Assembly: GCF_004217115.1 (NCBI RefSeq) | Contig: NZ_SHKN01000003.1 | Location: 174,904 to 238,903, forward strand | DNA length: 64,000 bases | Direction: 5' to 3' | From: Ancylomarina subtilis | Lineage (GTDB): Bacteria > Bacteroidota > Bacteroidia > Bacteroidales > Marinifilaceae | Part shown: positions 8,535 to 18,319 of the stretch, piece after piece | Numbering within the stretch: the stretch's first letter is position 1 | Layout of the letters: each line of letters starts with the position of its first letter | Program-made: the position numbers and the translations under genes | The notes under the pieces: generated by a model | The model's input: the letters and a program-made list of their open reading frames with translations, nothing else | Database searches by the model: none | What the model was told of the DNA's origin: nothing

Positions 8535-10973
8535 TTATAGTAGGTTACCTAACTTTATTCCAAAATGAATGGTACGTGGGTTTAGTGGGCCATAAATCCA
8601 GCTGGCATCGCGATAAGCTCCTTTGTCGAAATCGTCCTGGAATGAATTGAAGATGTTTTTCACTCCCAAGTCAAATTCCAGTTTTACATCGCCACCTAAA
8701 TCGAAGTGGTAAGCAAAGTTGATACCTATATCCATAAATTCACCACTCTTTGTGAGTTGATCGCCGATAGCCAGACCATTGGCATCTTTTTTAACCCCGA
8801 AATGAATCAGATCCATTGATCCGGAATAGTTTCCTGAAATTGTTGTTGTAAATTCGTGCAGAGGTTTCCAGTTCATAGCGAAGTAGCCGTAATGGCTTGG
8901 TGTTCTCAGCATCTTATCCATTTTGATTTCTGTTAAATCGCCCTGCTCAATCTTTTCTTTGTACTTGCTTGATTGCAAAGTCATACCCATTTGGAAATCG
9001 AGTTTGTATGATGGAGCGACTTTAAACTCAAGATTTACGCCTTTTACGATGGCACCCTTTGAATTTTTACGATACGAAATCAGATTCCCATTTTCGTCAT
9101 TGGTACTGTATTCATTAACGAAAGAGTCGTTTAAATCGGTATAAAAACCTTCAGCCAGGAAATAGGTTTGTACTTTGCCAAAACTCTTGTCGATATCATA
9201 AGATACGGTGTAAGAGTTTGAAGACTCTGCTTTTAAGTTTTCGGATAATTTATGAATCACACGACGCGCAGCTGAAGCTTCAATATGCAAATCTTCATCA
9301 AAAATCTGAGGGGCGCGGAAACCCCTGGCATAGCTCAAACGCAACTGCATATCCTCATCCAATTTGAATAGAATATTGGCTCTTGGGCTGATCACCGTGT
9401 TGTTGATTTCAGAATGATCAACACTATTTTTGATTTTATATGCATCCATTCGAGCGCCTATAAGGAAGTTTGCAAAACCCAAATCCCACTTCGATTGAGC
9501 ATATGCGCCTATGGTGTTTGAACTCTGGTTGGCAATAATGGTAGTTGGTTCAATGGTATTTGTGCTATAATCCATATATGAAAGCTTTTTATCCTTGAGC
9601 TTATTATATACGTTTTCAAAACCTAAAGTGATATCGGCAGGAGCAAAAAGTAAATTGTCGGAATGGCTGAAGAATTGCACACCTGCAGATATGGCCAAAT
9701 CCTGAGTCGCACCATAGGCACTGTTATCGTAAATGGGCTGAGGCAAATCAAATCCGGCATCATCTTTCAATTGAGCAGCGCCATAATACGACGATCTGTC
9801 AATATGTTGAGCCGATGCATATACCGAAAGTTTGTTAACTCTCTCTTCTGAGAAAAATTGATCTAAAGTGATACTCCCTGAATTAATGTTGTGTTCAACT
9901 TGTTCGGCAATAAGCGACATGTGAGCGGGTAATTCCAATTGATCACCACCTCTACGAAATTCATCAACAACGTGGTATTCCAAACTTAATTTTGACAAAT
10001 CGCTTAAACGATGGAAGGCATTGAACCCGGCACTTAAGTTCTTTAGTTTTACGATGTCAGAGAAGCCATCCTTATTGGCATCCCAGGCATCTTTGTTGCG
10101 TTTCATTCCAAAAAGAAAGATGCCTGATTGCTTATCTTCCGAAACGACAGAAGCATTAAAATCGACAAGAATATCCCCGGCAGGTTTATCGCTGGCTTTT
10201 ACACCCGTGCCTACGCTGCTGTATTTGGCACCGACTTTAAATGAATTGTTAACCGGGTCTTTAGTGATAACATTGATGGTTCCCGCGATGGCGTTTCCAC
10301 CAAAAAGAGCCGAACCACCGCCACGTACAACCTCAATACGTTGAATCATACTTGGTGGAATGTGCTCTAGTCCATAAACTCCTGCCAGACCACTAAATAT
10401 AGGGCGTGAATTAATAAGGATTTGTGTGTAGGGACCTTCGAGGCCGTTCATTCTAACTTGTGAGAATCCGCAGTTGTTGCAATCATTCTCAACTCGTAGA
10501 CCAGGTGAAAACATCAGACCATCAGCCATGGTTGAAGCGGCTGTATTTTCGAGCAATTTGGTTCCAATTGAGTTGACAACAACGGGGGCATCTTTACGTG
10601 ATATCTGATTGCGGTCAGCCGTAACCACGACCTGATCGAGACCAATGAAATCTTCATTCATTTTGAATGTAAGCGTATTGGCTTGTCCAAGTTTTACAGC
10701 GAATTCTTGTTTGTCAGCTCGATATCCTACGCAACTTGCGATGACATGATAATTTCCGGCGGGTACATTTATTATCTCAAATTCCCCTTCAAAATTGGTG
10801 ACCGCCCCAATCGATGTTCCTTCAAGGGCAACATTGGCAAAGGATACGGGTTCATTGCTTGTAATATCAATAACTTTCCCCTTAATGGTCGTGGTGTTGT
10901 TTTCTGCATTAGTATAAAGTGAAATGGATGTTATTAATAATAAGCTAAGACAAAGTCTTGTGATGATTCTCAT
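8535..10973 (-). CDS. TonB-dependent receptor, probably for metal or metal chelate
   Basis: 812 residues: signal peptide (1-23), CarboxypepD_reg-like domain (about 28-112), plug (about 120-240) and a barrel with a C-terminal FGIKLGNLL. The plug carries a CxxC pair (Cys165, Cys168 in ENDCNNCGFSQVRMNG) and the classic IEVVRGGGSALFGGNAIAGTINV segment. This CxxC-bearing receptor group belongs to the ferrienterochelin/colicin receptor-like class (COG4771 type). The neighbour upstream on the same strand encodes a His-rich membrane protein and two GATAATTATG elements lie between them, so uptake of a metal or metal complex is likely, but which metal cannot be read from the sequence. Confidence 0.88.
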   Translation of the reverse strand: MRIITRLCLSLLLITSISLYTNAENNTTTIKGKVIDITSNEPVSFANVALEGTSIGAVTNFEGEFEIINVPAGNYHVIASCVGYRADKQEFAVKLGQANTLTFKMNEDFIGLDQVVVTADRNQISRKDAPVVVNSIGTKLLENTAASTMADGLMFSPGLRVENDCNNCGFSQVRMNGLEGPYTQILINSRPIFSGLAGVYGLEHIPPSMIQRIEVVRGGGSALFGGNAIAGTINVITKDPVNNSFKVGAKYSSVGTGVKASDKPAGDILVDFNASVVSEDKQSGIFLFGMKRNKDAWDANKDGFSDIVKLKNLSAGFNAFHRLSDLSKLSLEYHVVDEFRRGGDQLELPAHMSLIAEQVEHNINSGSITLDQFFSEERVNKLSVYASAQHIDRSSYYGAAQLKDDAGFDLPQPIYDNSAYGATQDLAISAGVQFFSHSDNLLFAPADITLGFENVYNKLKDKKLSYMDYSTNTIEPTTIIANQSSNTIGAYAQSKWDLGFANFLIGARMDAYKIKNSVDHSEINNTVISPRANILFKLDEDMQLRLSYARGFRAPQIFDEDLHIEASAARRVIHKLSENLKAESSNSYTVSYDIDKSFGKVQTYFLAEGFYTDLNDSFVNEYSTNDENGNLISYRKNSKGAIVKGVNLEFKVAPSYKLDFQMGMTLQSSKYKEKIEQGDLTEIKMDKMLRTPSHYGYFAMNWKPLHEFTTTISGNYSGSMDLIHFGVKKDANGLAIGDQLTKSGEFMDIGINFAYHFDLGGDVKLEFDLGVKNIFNSFQDDFDKGAYRDASWIYGPLNPRTIHFGIKLGNLL

Positions 10974-11082
10974 TTTAGTATGTATTGAATATGAAAGTTC
11001 AAATACTTAAATACAATTCCAATTGCTAGAATTAGAAGAGTCTTAGTATGATTTGTTTTAATTTTGATGTAATAATGTAAGG

Positions 11083-11163
11083 ACCTCAGGTATGTGTATA
11101 CCTTGGTTCGATAATTATGAAGTTGTATGACATTATGATGAGTGTCAGACAATGATAATTATG
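11083..11163. promoter_or_regulatory. Candidate metal-regulator sites upstream of the receptor
   Basis: Two exact copies of GATAATTATG (11110-11119 and 11154-11163) resemble half-sites bound by Fur/Zur-type repressors. Nearby are a palindrome ACCTCAGGT (11083-11091) and an inverted repeat AGGTAT-GTGT-ATACCT (11088-11103). They lie 110-190 bases upstream of the receptor start. Identity of any regulator is inference. Confidence 0.25.
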
Positions 11164-11198
11164 TATTTATAGATGGGGTCATCTAAAATCCTTAATAT

Positions 11199-11558
11199 TT
11201 AGGCGAAAGTAGGTGGAGGCCTGTTGTTAAGAAGGCTGGCCGTGAATCCAAAATTAGAATCGATAAATTTAAGTTCGATTCGCTTATAAACCCGGCTAAA
11301 AATACAACTGAGGGCAAAGACAGAAGCAAAAATAAAAAAGAAACTTGTTAATTGCTGAATCGAGGCACAGTCGTGACTTGTATGGGAGTGTGAATTCCCA
11401 TTGTTATTGGTGTGAAAAGGGTGTGCATGAACCAATAGACTCCCATTGGCTTGTTTGTGGATATGCAGGTTGAATAAAGCATTCCCAGTCAGTGCGAGCA
11501 CTGCTGGAATAACTGCTATTAACACAGCAAATTTTATTTTTCTAAAGAATTCCATCAA
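11199..11558 (-). CDS. Small histidine-rich membrane protein beside TonB receptor
   Basis: 119 residues: hydrophobic segment (about 8-28), an extracytoplasmic loop with eight His between residues 32 and 62 (LHIHKQANG, VHAHPFHT, NSHSHTSHDC) plus Cys64, a second hydrophobic segment (about 70-90) and a C-terminus ending RPPPTFA. Short proteins with a His-rich middle and a Pro-Pro end are frequently encoded beside metal-type TonB-dependent receptors in Bacteroidota. The His cluster suggests binding of Zn, Cu, Ni or Co in the periplasm. It lies 225 bases upstream of the receptor on the same strand. Function unproven. Confidence 0.75.
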   Translation of the reverse strand: MMEFFRKIKFAVLIAVIPAVLALTGNALFNLHIHKQANGSLLVHAHPFHTNNNGNSHSHTSHDCASIQQLTSFFFIFASVFALSCIFSRVYKRIELKFIDSNFGFTASLLNNRPPPTFA

Positions 11559-11623
11559 ACATTATATCACTTGAATTTTTCAACGTTACAAACATAATGC
11601 CTTTCAATATTTCCTACAATACC

Positions 11624-11639
11624 TATATCATGTGATATT
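11624..11639. promoter_or_regulatory. Inverted repeat upstream of the His-rich gene
   Basis: ATATCA-TG-TGATAT at 11625-11638 lies 67 bases before the start at 11558, between that gene and the divergent M23 peptidase gene. It could be an operator for either; nothing identifies the binding protein. Confidence 0.25.
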
Positions 11640-11771
11640 GATAAAAAAACACTAAAACATGTTTTTAGCTTCTGAGTGAATATTGACGACTTGTTTTTTT
11701 ATTGACAATGAGGTTTATTGGAGATGATTTTAAATTAGAGAAAGCGAGCCGTATAATTTATTTAATTCTTA

Positions 11772-11779
11772 TAACTTTG
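11772..11779 (+). promoter_or_regulatory. -7-like box TAACTTTG
   Basis: Matches TAnnTTTG, 57 bases before the M23 peptidase start. No clear TTTG lies 19-21 bases upstream. Confidence 0.3.
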
Positions 11780-11835
11780 CCTTTCGAGTTTTAACTGATG
11801 CTATTGATGTTTCAATCGATCTAAATAACGCAAGT

Positions 11836-12708
11836 ATGAGTGAAGTAAAAGAGAAGAAAGCTATAATAGAGAAACTCCGAAATAAGTACCGTTTAACCAT
11901 TTCAAATGAAAGTACTTTTGAGGAGGCTTTGTCTTTTCGATTATCCAGATTGAATGTGTTTACCGTAACAGGGGTGTTCTCAATTTTCTTAATTGCGTTT
12001 ATAACTGTTTTGATTGCTTTTACACCTTTACGTGAATATATTCCCGGTTATCCCGATGGAAAAATGCGTCGAAATATTGAGCAAAATGCCATCTTGGTTG
12101 ATTCTCTTAGCTTAGAACTTGAGAAAAGAGATCGTTTCTTTAGTGGTATTCGCAATGTAATTTCAGGTAATGACTTTGACAATGTGATGCAGGATAAAGC
12201 TGATTCTATTGTTGATCCTAAATATAAAGGTTTGCAGTTTACCCAATCGGAAAATGACTCAATATTTAGAAAAGAGCATGAAGCTGAAGAGAAATATAAT
12301 TTGACACTTTCAGGCGAAAATAAAGCGCGGGGGATATCAAGTATACACTTCTTTACACCCATGAAGGGCATGGTGTCCAATCCATACGATGGGCAGTCAG
12401 GACACTATGGGGTTGATGTCGTTGGTCCGCTTAACGAACGAGTTTCGGCAGTTATGGATGGGACCGTCATTTTTGCGGAGTGGACTTTGAATACAGGTTA
12501 TGTGATACAAATTCAGCATGGTAAGGATCTTGTGTCTATCTATAAACACAATCAGGAATTATTAAAAAAAGCCGGCGAATTTGTCAGAGCGGGTGAAGCG
12601 ATTGCTATACTTGGAAATTCAGGAGAGCTAACTTCAGGTCCGCATTTACATTTCGAATTATGGCACAATGGAAAGGCTTTAAATCCTGAGAGTTATATCA
12701 AATTTTAA
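11836..12708 (+). CDS. M23 family peptidoglycan endopeptidase, membrane-anchored
   Basis: 290 residues. One membrane segment (about 41-63) leaves a periplasmic region with a short helical linker and a C-terminal LytM/M23 domain (about 170-290). The zinc-binding and catalytic residues are present: His190 and Asp194 in GHYGVDVVG, His238 in IYKHNQ, and His270/His272 in GPHLHFE, so it should be an active endopeptidase that cuts peptide cross-links in the cell wall rather than a degenerate activator of NlpD/EnvC type. It precedes dxr by 53 bases on the same strand and may be co-transcribed with it. Confidence 0.9.
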   Translation: MSEVKEKKAIIEKLRNKYRLTISNESTFEEALSFRLSRLNVFTVTGVFSIFLIAFITVLIAFTPLREYIPGYPDGKMRRNIEQNAILVDSLSLELEKRDRFFSGIRNVISGNDFDNVMQDKADSIVDPKYKGLQFTQSENDSIFRKEHEAEEKYNLTLSGENKARGISSIHFFTPMKGMVSNPYDGQSGHYGVDVVGPLNERVSAVMDGTVIFAEWTLNTGYVIQIQHGKDLVSIYKHNQELLKKAGEFVRAGEAIAILGNSGELTSGPHLHFELWHNGKALNPESYIKF

Positions 12709-12761
12709 ATCCTGATAAAAGATATTTGTTGTTGGGAAATCAAAAAAAAGTAAGGGACTAA

Positions 12762-13910
12762 ATGAGTAAACATATTGCAATCTTAGGATCTACAGGTTCT
12801 ATCGGAACGCAAACACTTGAGGTAGTAGAATCTAATCCGGATTTATTTGTTGTTGATGTTTTAACTGCAAATAATAATGTGGACTTGTTGATTGCCCAAG
12901 CAAAGAAATTTCAACCGAATGTTGTTGTCATTGCCAATGAGGATAAGTATGCGTATTTGTCTGATGCCTTAAAGGATGAGGATATTAAGGTTTATGCAGG
13001 TATTGATGCGATTTGCCAGGTTGTGGGCATGTCGTCGGTGAATATTGTGGTAACAGCTATGGTTGGCTACTCTGGTTTGTTACCTACTATAAAAGCTATT
13101 GAAGCTAAAAAAAATATTGCCCTTGCCAATAAAGAAACGCTGGTTGTAGCGGGTGAAATTATTCAGAAATTGGCTTTGGAAAACGGCGTGAGTATTTACC
13201 CTGTAGATTCGGAACATTCGGCTATTTTTCAATGTTTAATTGGTGAATTCGAGAATCCGGTTGAAAAAATATACCTTACGGCTTCAGGAGGTCCCTTCCG
13301 TGGAAAGGATAGAAAATTCCTTGAAAGTGTTACGTCTAAACAAGCCCTTAAACACCCCAATTGGGATATGGGAGCAAAGATCACAATTGATTCAGCCAGT
13401 ATGATGAATAAGGGTTTTGAGGTGATTGAAGCTAAATGGCTTTTCGATCTGAAACCTGAGCAGATTGATGTGATTGTTCATCCTCAATCTATCATCCATT
13501 CTTTGGTGCAATTCAAGGATTCATCCATGAAAGCTCAAATGGGTTTACCCGATATGAAGCTTCCAATTCAGTTTGCATTGACTTATCCTAAACGTTTGGA
13601 AACGAGCTTTGAACGTTTTAATTTTCTTGATTATCCCCACTTGAGTTTTGAGCCTGTTGATACGCATGTGTTTAGAAATTTAGCTTTGGCTTACGAAGCG
13701 ATGAATAGAGGGGGGAATATGCCTTGTATTATCAACGCAGCCAATGAGATCATGGTCGAAGCTTTTTTGAGAGATCAGGTTGGCTTCCTTCAGATGAGTG
13801 ATATTATTGAAACTTGCATGCAAAAAGCGAGTTTTATCGCCCGGCCAGTTTACGAGGATTATGTTGCTAGTGATGCTGAAGTTAGGGAATTAGCTGCCTC
13901 TTTGTTATAA
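12762..13910 (+). CDS. dxr: 1-deoxy-D-xylulose 5-phosphate reductoisomerase
   Basis: 382 residues, the normal length. It converts DXP to 2-C-methyl-D-erythritol 4-phosphate with NADPH, the committed step of the MEP isoprenoid pathway, in the cytoplasm. Visible are the N-terminal Rossmann motif GSTGSIGTQTLEVV, LANKETLVVAGE, the metal/substrate site PVDSEHSAIFQCL, the flexible loop HPNWDMGAKITIDSASMMNK, and HPQSIIHSLV. It is followed 111 bases downstream by rseP, the usual neighbour in many genomes (dxr-rseP). Confidence 0.97.
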   Translation: MSKHIAILGSTGSIGTQTLEVVESNPDLFVVDVLTANNNVDLLIAQAKKFQPNVVVIANEDKYAYLSDALKDEDIKVYAGIDAICQVVGMSSVNIVVTAMVGYSGLLPTIKAIEAKKNIALANKETLVVAGEIIQKLALENGVSIYPVDSEHSAIFQCLIGEFENPVEKIYLTASGGPFRGKDRKFLESVTSKQALKHPNWDMGAKITIDSASMMNKGFEVIEAKWLFDLKPEQIDVIVHPQSIIHSLVQFKDSSMKAQMGLPDMKLPIQFALTYPKRLETSFERFNFLDYPHLSFEPVDTHVFRNLALAYEAMNRGGNMPCIINAANEIMVEAFLRDQVGFLQMSDIIETCMQKASFIARPVYEDYVASDAEVRELAASLL

Positions 13911-14021
13911 AATTCTTACCTTGCCGTGATTTTTAATTGAACAGTCAATGGAATTGAGGAGGTTCGATTTTTGAGTACAATCCTGATTTTTTAGGATGCT
14001 TAATTTGTTAAAAGAAATTAA

Positions 14022-15365
14022 ATGGAAATATTAATAAGAGTATCTCAGTTTCTTCTGAGTTTGTCTATTTTGGTGGTTCTCCACGAATTGGGACATTTTG
14101 TTTTTGCAAAAATTTTTAAAGCACGTGTTGAGAAATTCTACATGTTTTTTAATCCGGGTTTTTCCCTTTTTAAATATAAGAAAGGTGAAACTGAATATGG
14201 TATTGGATGGATTCCTCTAGGGGGTTATGTGAAGATATCAGGTATGATTGATGAGTCAATGGATAAGGAGCAATTGGCATTGCCACCAGAGCCATACGAG
14301 TTTCGTTCGAAACCAGCTTACCAAAGACTTCTGATTATGGTTGGTGGCGTTTTGGTGAACTTTATTCTTGCCTTTGTCATTTATATTTCGGTTCTATTTG
14401 CCTGGGGAGATGCGTATCTTCCTGCTGAGAATGTGAAATATGGTTATGTGTGCGACTCTTTGGCGCAGAGTATTGGTTTGCAAAACGGAGATAAGATTCT
14501 TGAATTGGACCATCAAAAGCAGGTGAAATATTCGGATATTTTAACCAATATTCTTTTGAATAGTCCTCAAAGCATGCAAGTTGAGCGAGAAGGGGAGATG
14601 ATTGATATTGCTATCCCGTCAACTTTTGTAAAAGATCTACTTGCTAAGAGTAGTAAAGGGTTTTCAATGTCCCCTGTGATTCAGCCTCGTCTCCCTTTAC
14701 AACCCTTTGTGATTAGTGGATTTTCTAAGGAATCAATGGCCAAAGAAGCTGGAGTAAAAAAAGGGGATGAAGTCCTCCTTGTGAATGGAAAGGATTTCGA
14801 GTTCTTTGATGAATACTTGGCTTATCTCCAAACTCTAAAAGGTCAAACAGTAATGCTTACTGTTAAGCGCGATGGTGAAGTTCATGAGATTTCATCGAAA
14901 TTAGATGAAGAAGCTAAGTTGGGTGTCTCAATAAAACCTTATAATCATTTTGAATTTGCAGCAATTGAGTATAGCTTTTTAGAAGCGATTCCTGCTGGGA
15001 TTAACAAAGGCGTTGATAAATTGCAATCGTATTTGAAGCAATTTAAATTGATCTTCTCATCAGAAACGAAAGGCTATAAATCTATCGGTGGTTTTGGAAC
15101 CATCGCTAGTATTTTTCCGGGCGTTTGGGATTGGCATGCCTTCTGGAACCTGACAGCCTTCTTGTCAATTATTTTGGCAATCATGAATATTTTACCGATT
15201 CCAGCATTGGATGGAGGGCATGTGATGTTCTTGTTGTACGAAATTATCACCCGACGTAAGCCTGGGGATAAGTTTATGGAATATGCTCAAATTGGAGGTA
15301 TGATTATTTTGTTTGGCTTGCTAATTTTCGCCAATGCAAATGATATCATGAAAGCTTTCAATTAG
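14022..15365 (+). CDS. rseP: Site-2 membrane protease RseP
   Basis: 447 residues, M50B zinc protease of the inner membrane that cuts substrate proteins within the membrane after a first periplasmic cut, typically anti-sigma factors and leftover signal peptides. Seen: HELGH at residues 21-25 in the first membrane helix, GWIPLGGYVKISGMID, two PDZ-like regions in the middle (about 130-310), and the second active-site motif NILPIPALDGGH (about 397). Metal ligands are His21, His25 and the Asp of LDGGH. Downstream of dxr, upstream of tatA. Confidence 0.95.
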   Translation: MEILIRVSQFLLSLSILVVLHELGHFVFAKIFKARVEKFYMFFNPGFSLFKYKKGETEYGIGWIPLGGYVKISGMIDESMDKEQLALPPEPYEFRSKPAYQRLLIMVGGVLVNFILAFVIYISVLFAWGDAYLPAENVKYGYVCDSLAQSIGLQNGDKILELDHQKQVKYSDILTNILLNSPQSMQVEREGEMIDIAIPSTFVKDLLAKSSKGFSMSPVIQPRLPLQPFVISGFSKESMAKEAGVKKGDEVLLVNGKDFEFFDEYLAYLQTLKGQTVMLTVKRDGEVHEISSKLDEEAKLGVSIKPYNHFEFAAIEYSFLEAIPAGINKGVDKLQSYLKQFKLIFSSETKGYKSIGGFGTIASIFPGVWDWHAFWNLTAFLSIILAIMNILPIPALDGGHVMFLLYEIITRRKPGDKFMEYAQIGGMIILFGLLIFANANDIMKAFN

Positions 15366-15452
15366 GTTGAATGGAGTGTATTTCAGCGATCTGTCTTGAT
15401 ACTTTAGATGAAAATACTATATTTGTGACATCTAAAACTTAAAAAAAAACTT

Positions 15453-15653
15453 ATGAACCTTTTTGTTATAGCCGGAATGGTTGGACCATGGCAAGTTGTT
15501 ATCATTGTATTTGCTCTTGTACTTTTGTTTGGGGGTAAAAAAATTCCTGAATTGATGAAGGGCTTAGGTCAAGGAATGAAAGAGTTTAAAAAGGCTACTG
15601 AATCCGAAGACAAGGAAAAAGACAAGGACGAAGAGGATAAAAAAGATAAATAA
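15453..15653 (+). CDS. tatA: Twin-arginine translocase subunit TatA
   Basis: 66 residues: one membrane helix (about 8-26, [20 protein letters not shown] with the FGxKKxPEL hinge), an amphipathic helix ([15 protein letters not shown]) and a highly charged D/E/K tail. Forms the pore-forming oligomer for export of folded proteins. No tatC is visible in the window. A terminator follows immediately. Confidence 0.93.
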   Translation: MNLFVIAGMVGPWQVVIIVFALVLLFGGKKIPELMKGLGQGMKEFKKATESEDKEKDKDEEDKKDK

Positions 15654-15661
15654 TAAATAAA

Positions 15662-15687
15662 GGCAGGTTATAAAACCTGCCTTTTTT
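15662..15687 (+). terminator. Rho-independent terminator after tatA
   Basis: Perfect 8-bp stem GGCAGGTT / AACCTGCC with loop ATAA and six T. Confidence 0.88.
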
Positions 15688-15845
15688 ATGTCGCTGACTT
15701 TTAAGAGTTATTCGTCTCTTTTTAGGGGCTTTTAAGAATTGATATAATTACTACAATATTGCGTGTTTTTTGAACTGAGACAAGGATAAAATGCTTATCT
15801 TAATTCCGCCAAAATACATACTAAAATTTGAAGTGATTATCCTCT

Positions 15846-17198
15846 ATGAGATATACAACACCAGCTTTTAAAGTCTTATTAATTATCGGAGTTATACTAA
15901 GTTCTTTTTATGCCAGCTTGGCTATCGATAAGACAAAGTCTTCTTGTTTAGTGAGATCTGAAGGTATCGAAAGAGGCGAAAGCAAAAAGTCTGAACTCAA
16001 TGGGAAATCGGTTCATAACAATCCTATCCCTGTTTTTTCAAAGGAAGAATATGTCTGGCGTTTTGACAAGCTGAACGAGGCATGCCCCATACAGCTCGAT
16101 TTTAATGATATTGTGAAGCGATATATCGATGTTTATTCGGTTCGTCATCGCGATAAAACCGCTCGGATTTTAGGTCTAAGCGAAATTTACTTTCCAATTT
16201 TTGAGGAATACCTTGATAAGTACGGTCTGCCTCTCGAATTAAAATACATTGCCGTTATTGAGTCGGCTTTAAATCCTAAAGCAAAGTCTCGATCGGGAGC
16301 GACGGGTTTGTGGCAGTTCATGTTTCATGCCAGCCGAATGTTCGATTTGAAAATCAATTCTTATGTTGATGAAAGAATGGATCCGGTAAAGTCAACAGAT
16401 GCGGCTTGTAAATACCTGCAATATTTGTATCGCATATTTGGGGATTGGCAATTGACAATTGCGGCTTATAATGGAGGTCCTGGAGTTGTGCGTGACGCGA
16501 TAAAGGCATCGGGAGGCAAAACGAATTTTTGGGATATTGCCCCTTTTCTACCCGAGCAAACCCAAAAGTATTTACCTGCTTTCATAGCTGTTAACTATGT
16601 GATGACTTACAATCAGGATCACAATATCATACCCGAACATTTAAAGTTCTCTTACCTGAAACTTTCGGATGTCAACGTAAAAGAACCTTTGTCTCTGATG
16701 AATGTTTCAAAAGAATTGGATATTTCTATTGAGGATTTAAGGCGATTAAACCCAATTTATAAACTTGATTTTATTCCTAAAAGTGAATTGCCGGCTAGGT
16801 TGACTTTGCCGGTTGATAAAGTAGCCGCTTTTATTAATGAAGAATCAAGATTATATGCAGCCCCTCAAAAAAAAGTTCTGTATCACGACTTAGAAAAGAA
16901 CATGTCGTCAACACGCGGCAAAAGGTGTATTGTTCACATCGTTCAGGCGGGTGAGTTTTTTCATAAAATAGCAATGAAATATTCATGCACCAGTGAGAAT
17001 ATCAAAACATGGAATAATTTGAGAGGAGATATTCTTCATATTGGCCAGAAACTTAAGGTTTGGGTACCGGTCTCTCAAAGCAGTTCCAATACCATGAAAA
17101 ATTTAGATTTATTGGATTTAGTTCATGTCTCAGGATACAATGATCAGAATTCAAAATCGACAAATACGCATATCAGTATGCTTACTAATTCGTATTGA
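15846..17198 (+). CDS. Membrane-bound lytic transglycosylase with LysM (MltD-like)
   Basis: 450 residues. An N-terminal signal or anchor (about 8-26) is followed by an SLT domain (about 118-235) with catalytic Glu139 in IAVIESALNPKAKS, then GATGLWQFM and TIAAYNGGPG, and a C-terminal LysM module (about 358-405; HIVQAGEFFHKIAMKY, NNLRGDILHIGQKLKVW). It cleaves glycan strands of peptidoglycan to 1,6-anhydro-MurNAc ends. About 45 trailing residues have no clear domain. The tatA-transglycosylase-DUF4837 order is a familiar Bacteroidota arrangement. Confidence 0.93.
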   Translation: MRYTTPAFKVLLIIGVILSSFYASLAIDKTKSSCLVRSEGIERGESKKSELNGKSVHNNPIPVFSKEEYVWRFDKLNEACPIQLDFNDIVKRYIDVYSVRHRDKTARILGLSEIYFPIFEEYLDKYGLPLELKYIAVIESALNPKAKSRSGATGLWQFMFHASRMFDLKINSYVDERMDPVKSTDAACKYLQYLYRIFGDWQLTIAAYNGGPGVVRDAIKASGGKTNFWDIAPFLPEQTQKYLPAFIAVNYVMTYNQDHNIIPEHLKFSYLKLSDVNVKEPLSLMNVSKELDISIEDLRRLNPIYKLDFIPKSELPARLTLPVDKVAAFINEESRLYAAPQKKVLYHDLEKNMSSTRGKRCIVHIVQAGEFFHKIAMKYSCTSENIKTWNNLRGDILHIGQKLKVWVPVSQSSSNTMKNLDLLDLVHVSGYNDQNSKSTNTHISMLTNSY

Positions 17199-17251
17199 TC
17201 AAGGGAGTTTAAGTAAAAATAAAACAAGAATATATAATTAAAATATCAGTT

Positions 17252-18268
17252 ATGAAATCTATAATAAAATTTGGTGTCGTTTGTTTAATTCTTGTTACAA
17301 GCATCAGTTCTTGTAAGAAAACCACAAAGGGATTAATGCCAACAGTTACGGGGCAGTCGGGAGAGATTGTCATTTTAAGTAGTATGGCATTATGGGAAGG
17401 TGTCGTTGGCGATTCGATAAAAACAATTTTTAATGATATTCAAGTTGGGATGCCACAGGATGAGGCCGTAATGGATCTTTTTCACCTGAATCATGAGGCC
17501 TTTACCAGTATGTTTAAAACACATAGAAGTATTTTAGAGGTTAAAGTTGCTTCATCAGTAAAGAAACCCAGATTGGTTGTGAAAGATAATATGTATGCCC
17601 GTACACAAGCATATATGCGAATTGAAGCTGCTACTACTAAGGATATATTGGAGGTTTTAGATAAAAACAGAACAAAGATTCTGGCTTACTTTATTCGTGG
17701 TGAACGTAATCGAAAAATTGGCATTATTTCAAAAGCTCCCGTGCAGGAGATTTTTGATTATCTAAAAAAGGAGAAGCAGTTTACATTAGCATTTCCATCG
17801 GGTTATAAGGTTAGGAAAACAGAACCTGATTTTTATTGGGTAAGTAAGGAAACGCCTGAAACAAGTCAAGGCATGTTTGTTTATACTTACGATTACCTTA
17901 CTGAAGAAGCCTTTGATAAGGATGCAATTTTGATGTTGAGAAATCAAAAACTAAAGGAGTTGGTTCCGGGTCCTTCCAAAGGATCGTATATGACGACAGA
18001 GAACAACTTCCCAATTTCATTTAATCATTTTGAGTTTCAAGGGAATTATGCAGTTGAGATGAGAGGTCTATGGAAAGTTCAGAATGATTTTATGGGCGGA
18101 CCCTTTGTTAATATTTCATTTCTTGACTCGGTTAATAATCGTGTGATTTGTATGGATGCGTATGTGTATCGTCCTAATAAGGATAAGCGTGAGTTGTTGA
18201 GAGAGCTTGAAGCGATTATGTACACATACACTCCGGTGAATAAAGTTTCTAAGAAAAATAAGAAATAG
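17252..18268 (+). CDS. DUF4837 family lipoprotein
   Basis: 338 residues, type II signal peptide with lipobox SISSC (Cys21). The remainder is a single domain typical of the Bacteroidota-restricted DUF4837 family (SGEIVILSS near the N-terminus, GPSKGSYMTTENNFPI, FEFQGNYAVEMRGLW, GGPFVNISF). No activity is known. It follows the transglycosylase by 53 bases and probably shares its transcript, suggesting an envelope role. Confidence 0.85.
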   Translation: MKSIIKFGVVCLILVTSISSCKKTTKGLMPTVTGQSGEIVILSSMALWEGVVGDSIKTIFNDIQVGMPQDEAVMDLFHLNHEAFTSMFKTHRSILEVKVASSVKKPRLVVKDNMYARTQAYMRIEAATTKDILEVLDKNRTKILAYFIRGERNRKIGIISKAPVQEIFDYLKKEKQFTLAFPSGYKVRKTEPDFYWVSKETPETSQGMFVYTYDYLTEEAFDKDAILMLRNQKLKELVPGPSKGSYMTTENNFPISFNHFEFQGNYAVEMRGLWKVQNDFMGGPFVNISFLDSVNNRVICMDAYVYRPNKDKRELLRELEAIMYTYTPVNKVSKKNKK

Positions 18269-18319
18269 TTTCTGGTTTAAATTTTGCCGGATTTGAGTTG
18301 AATAAATACAAAAGACGAA

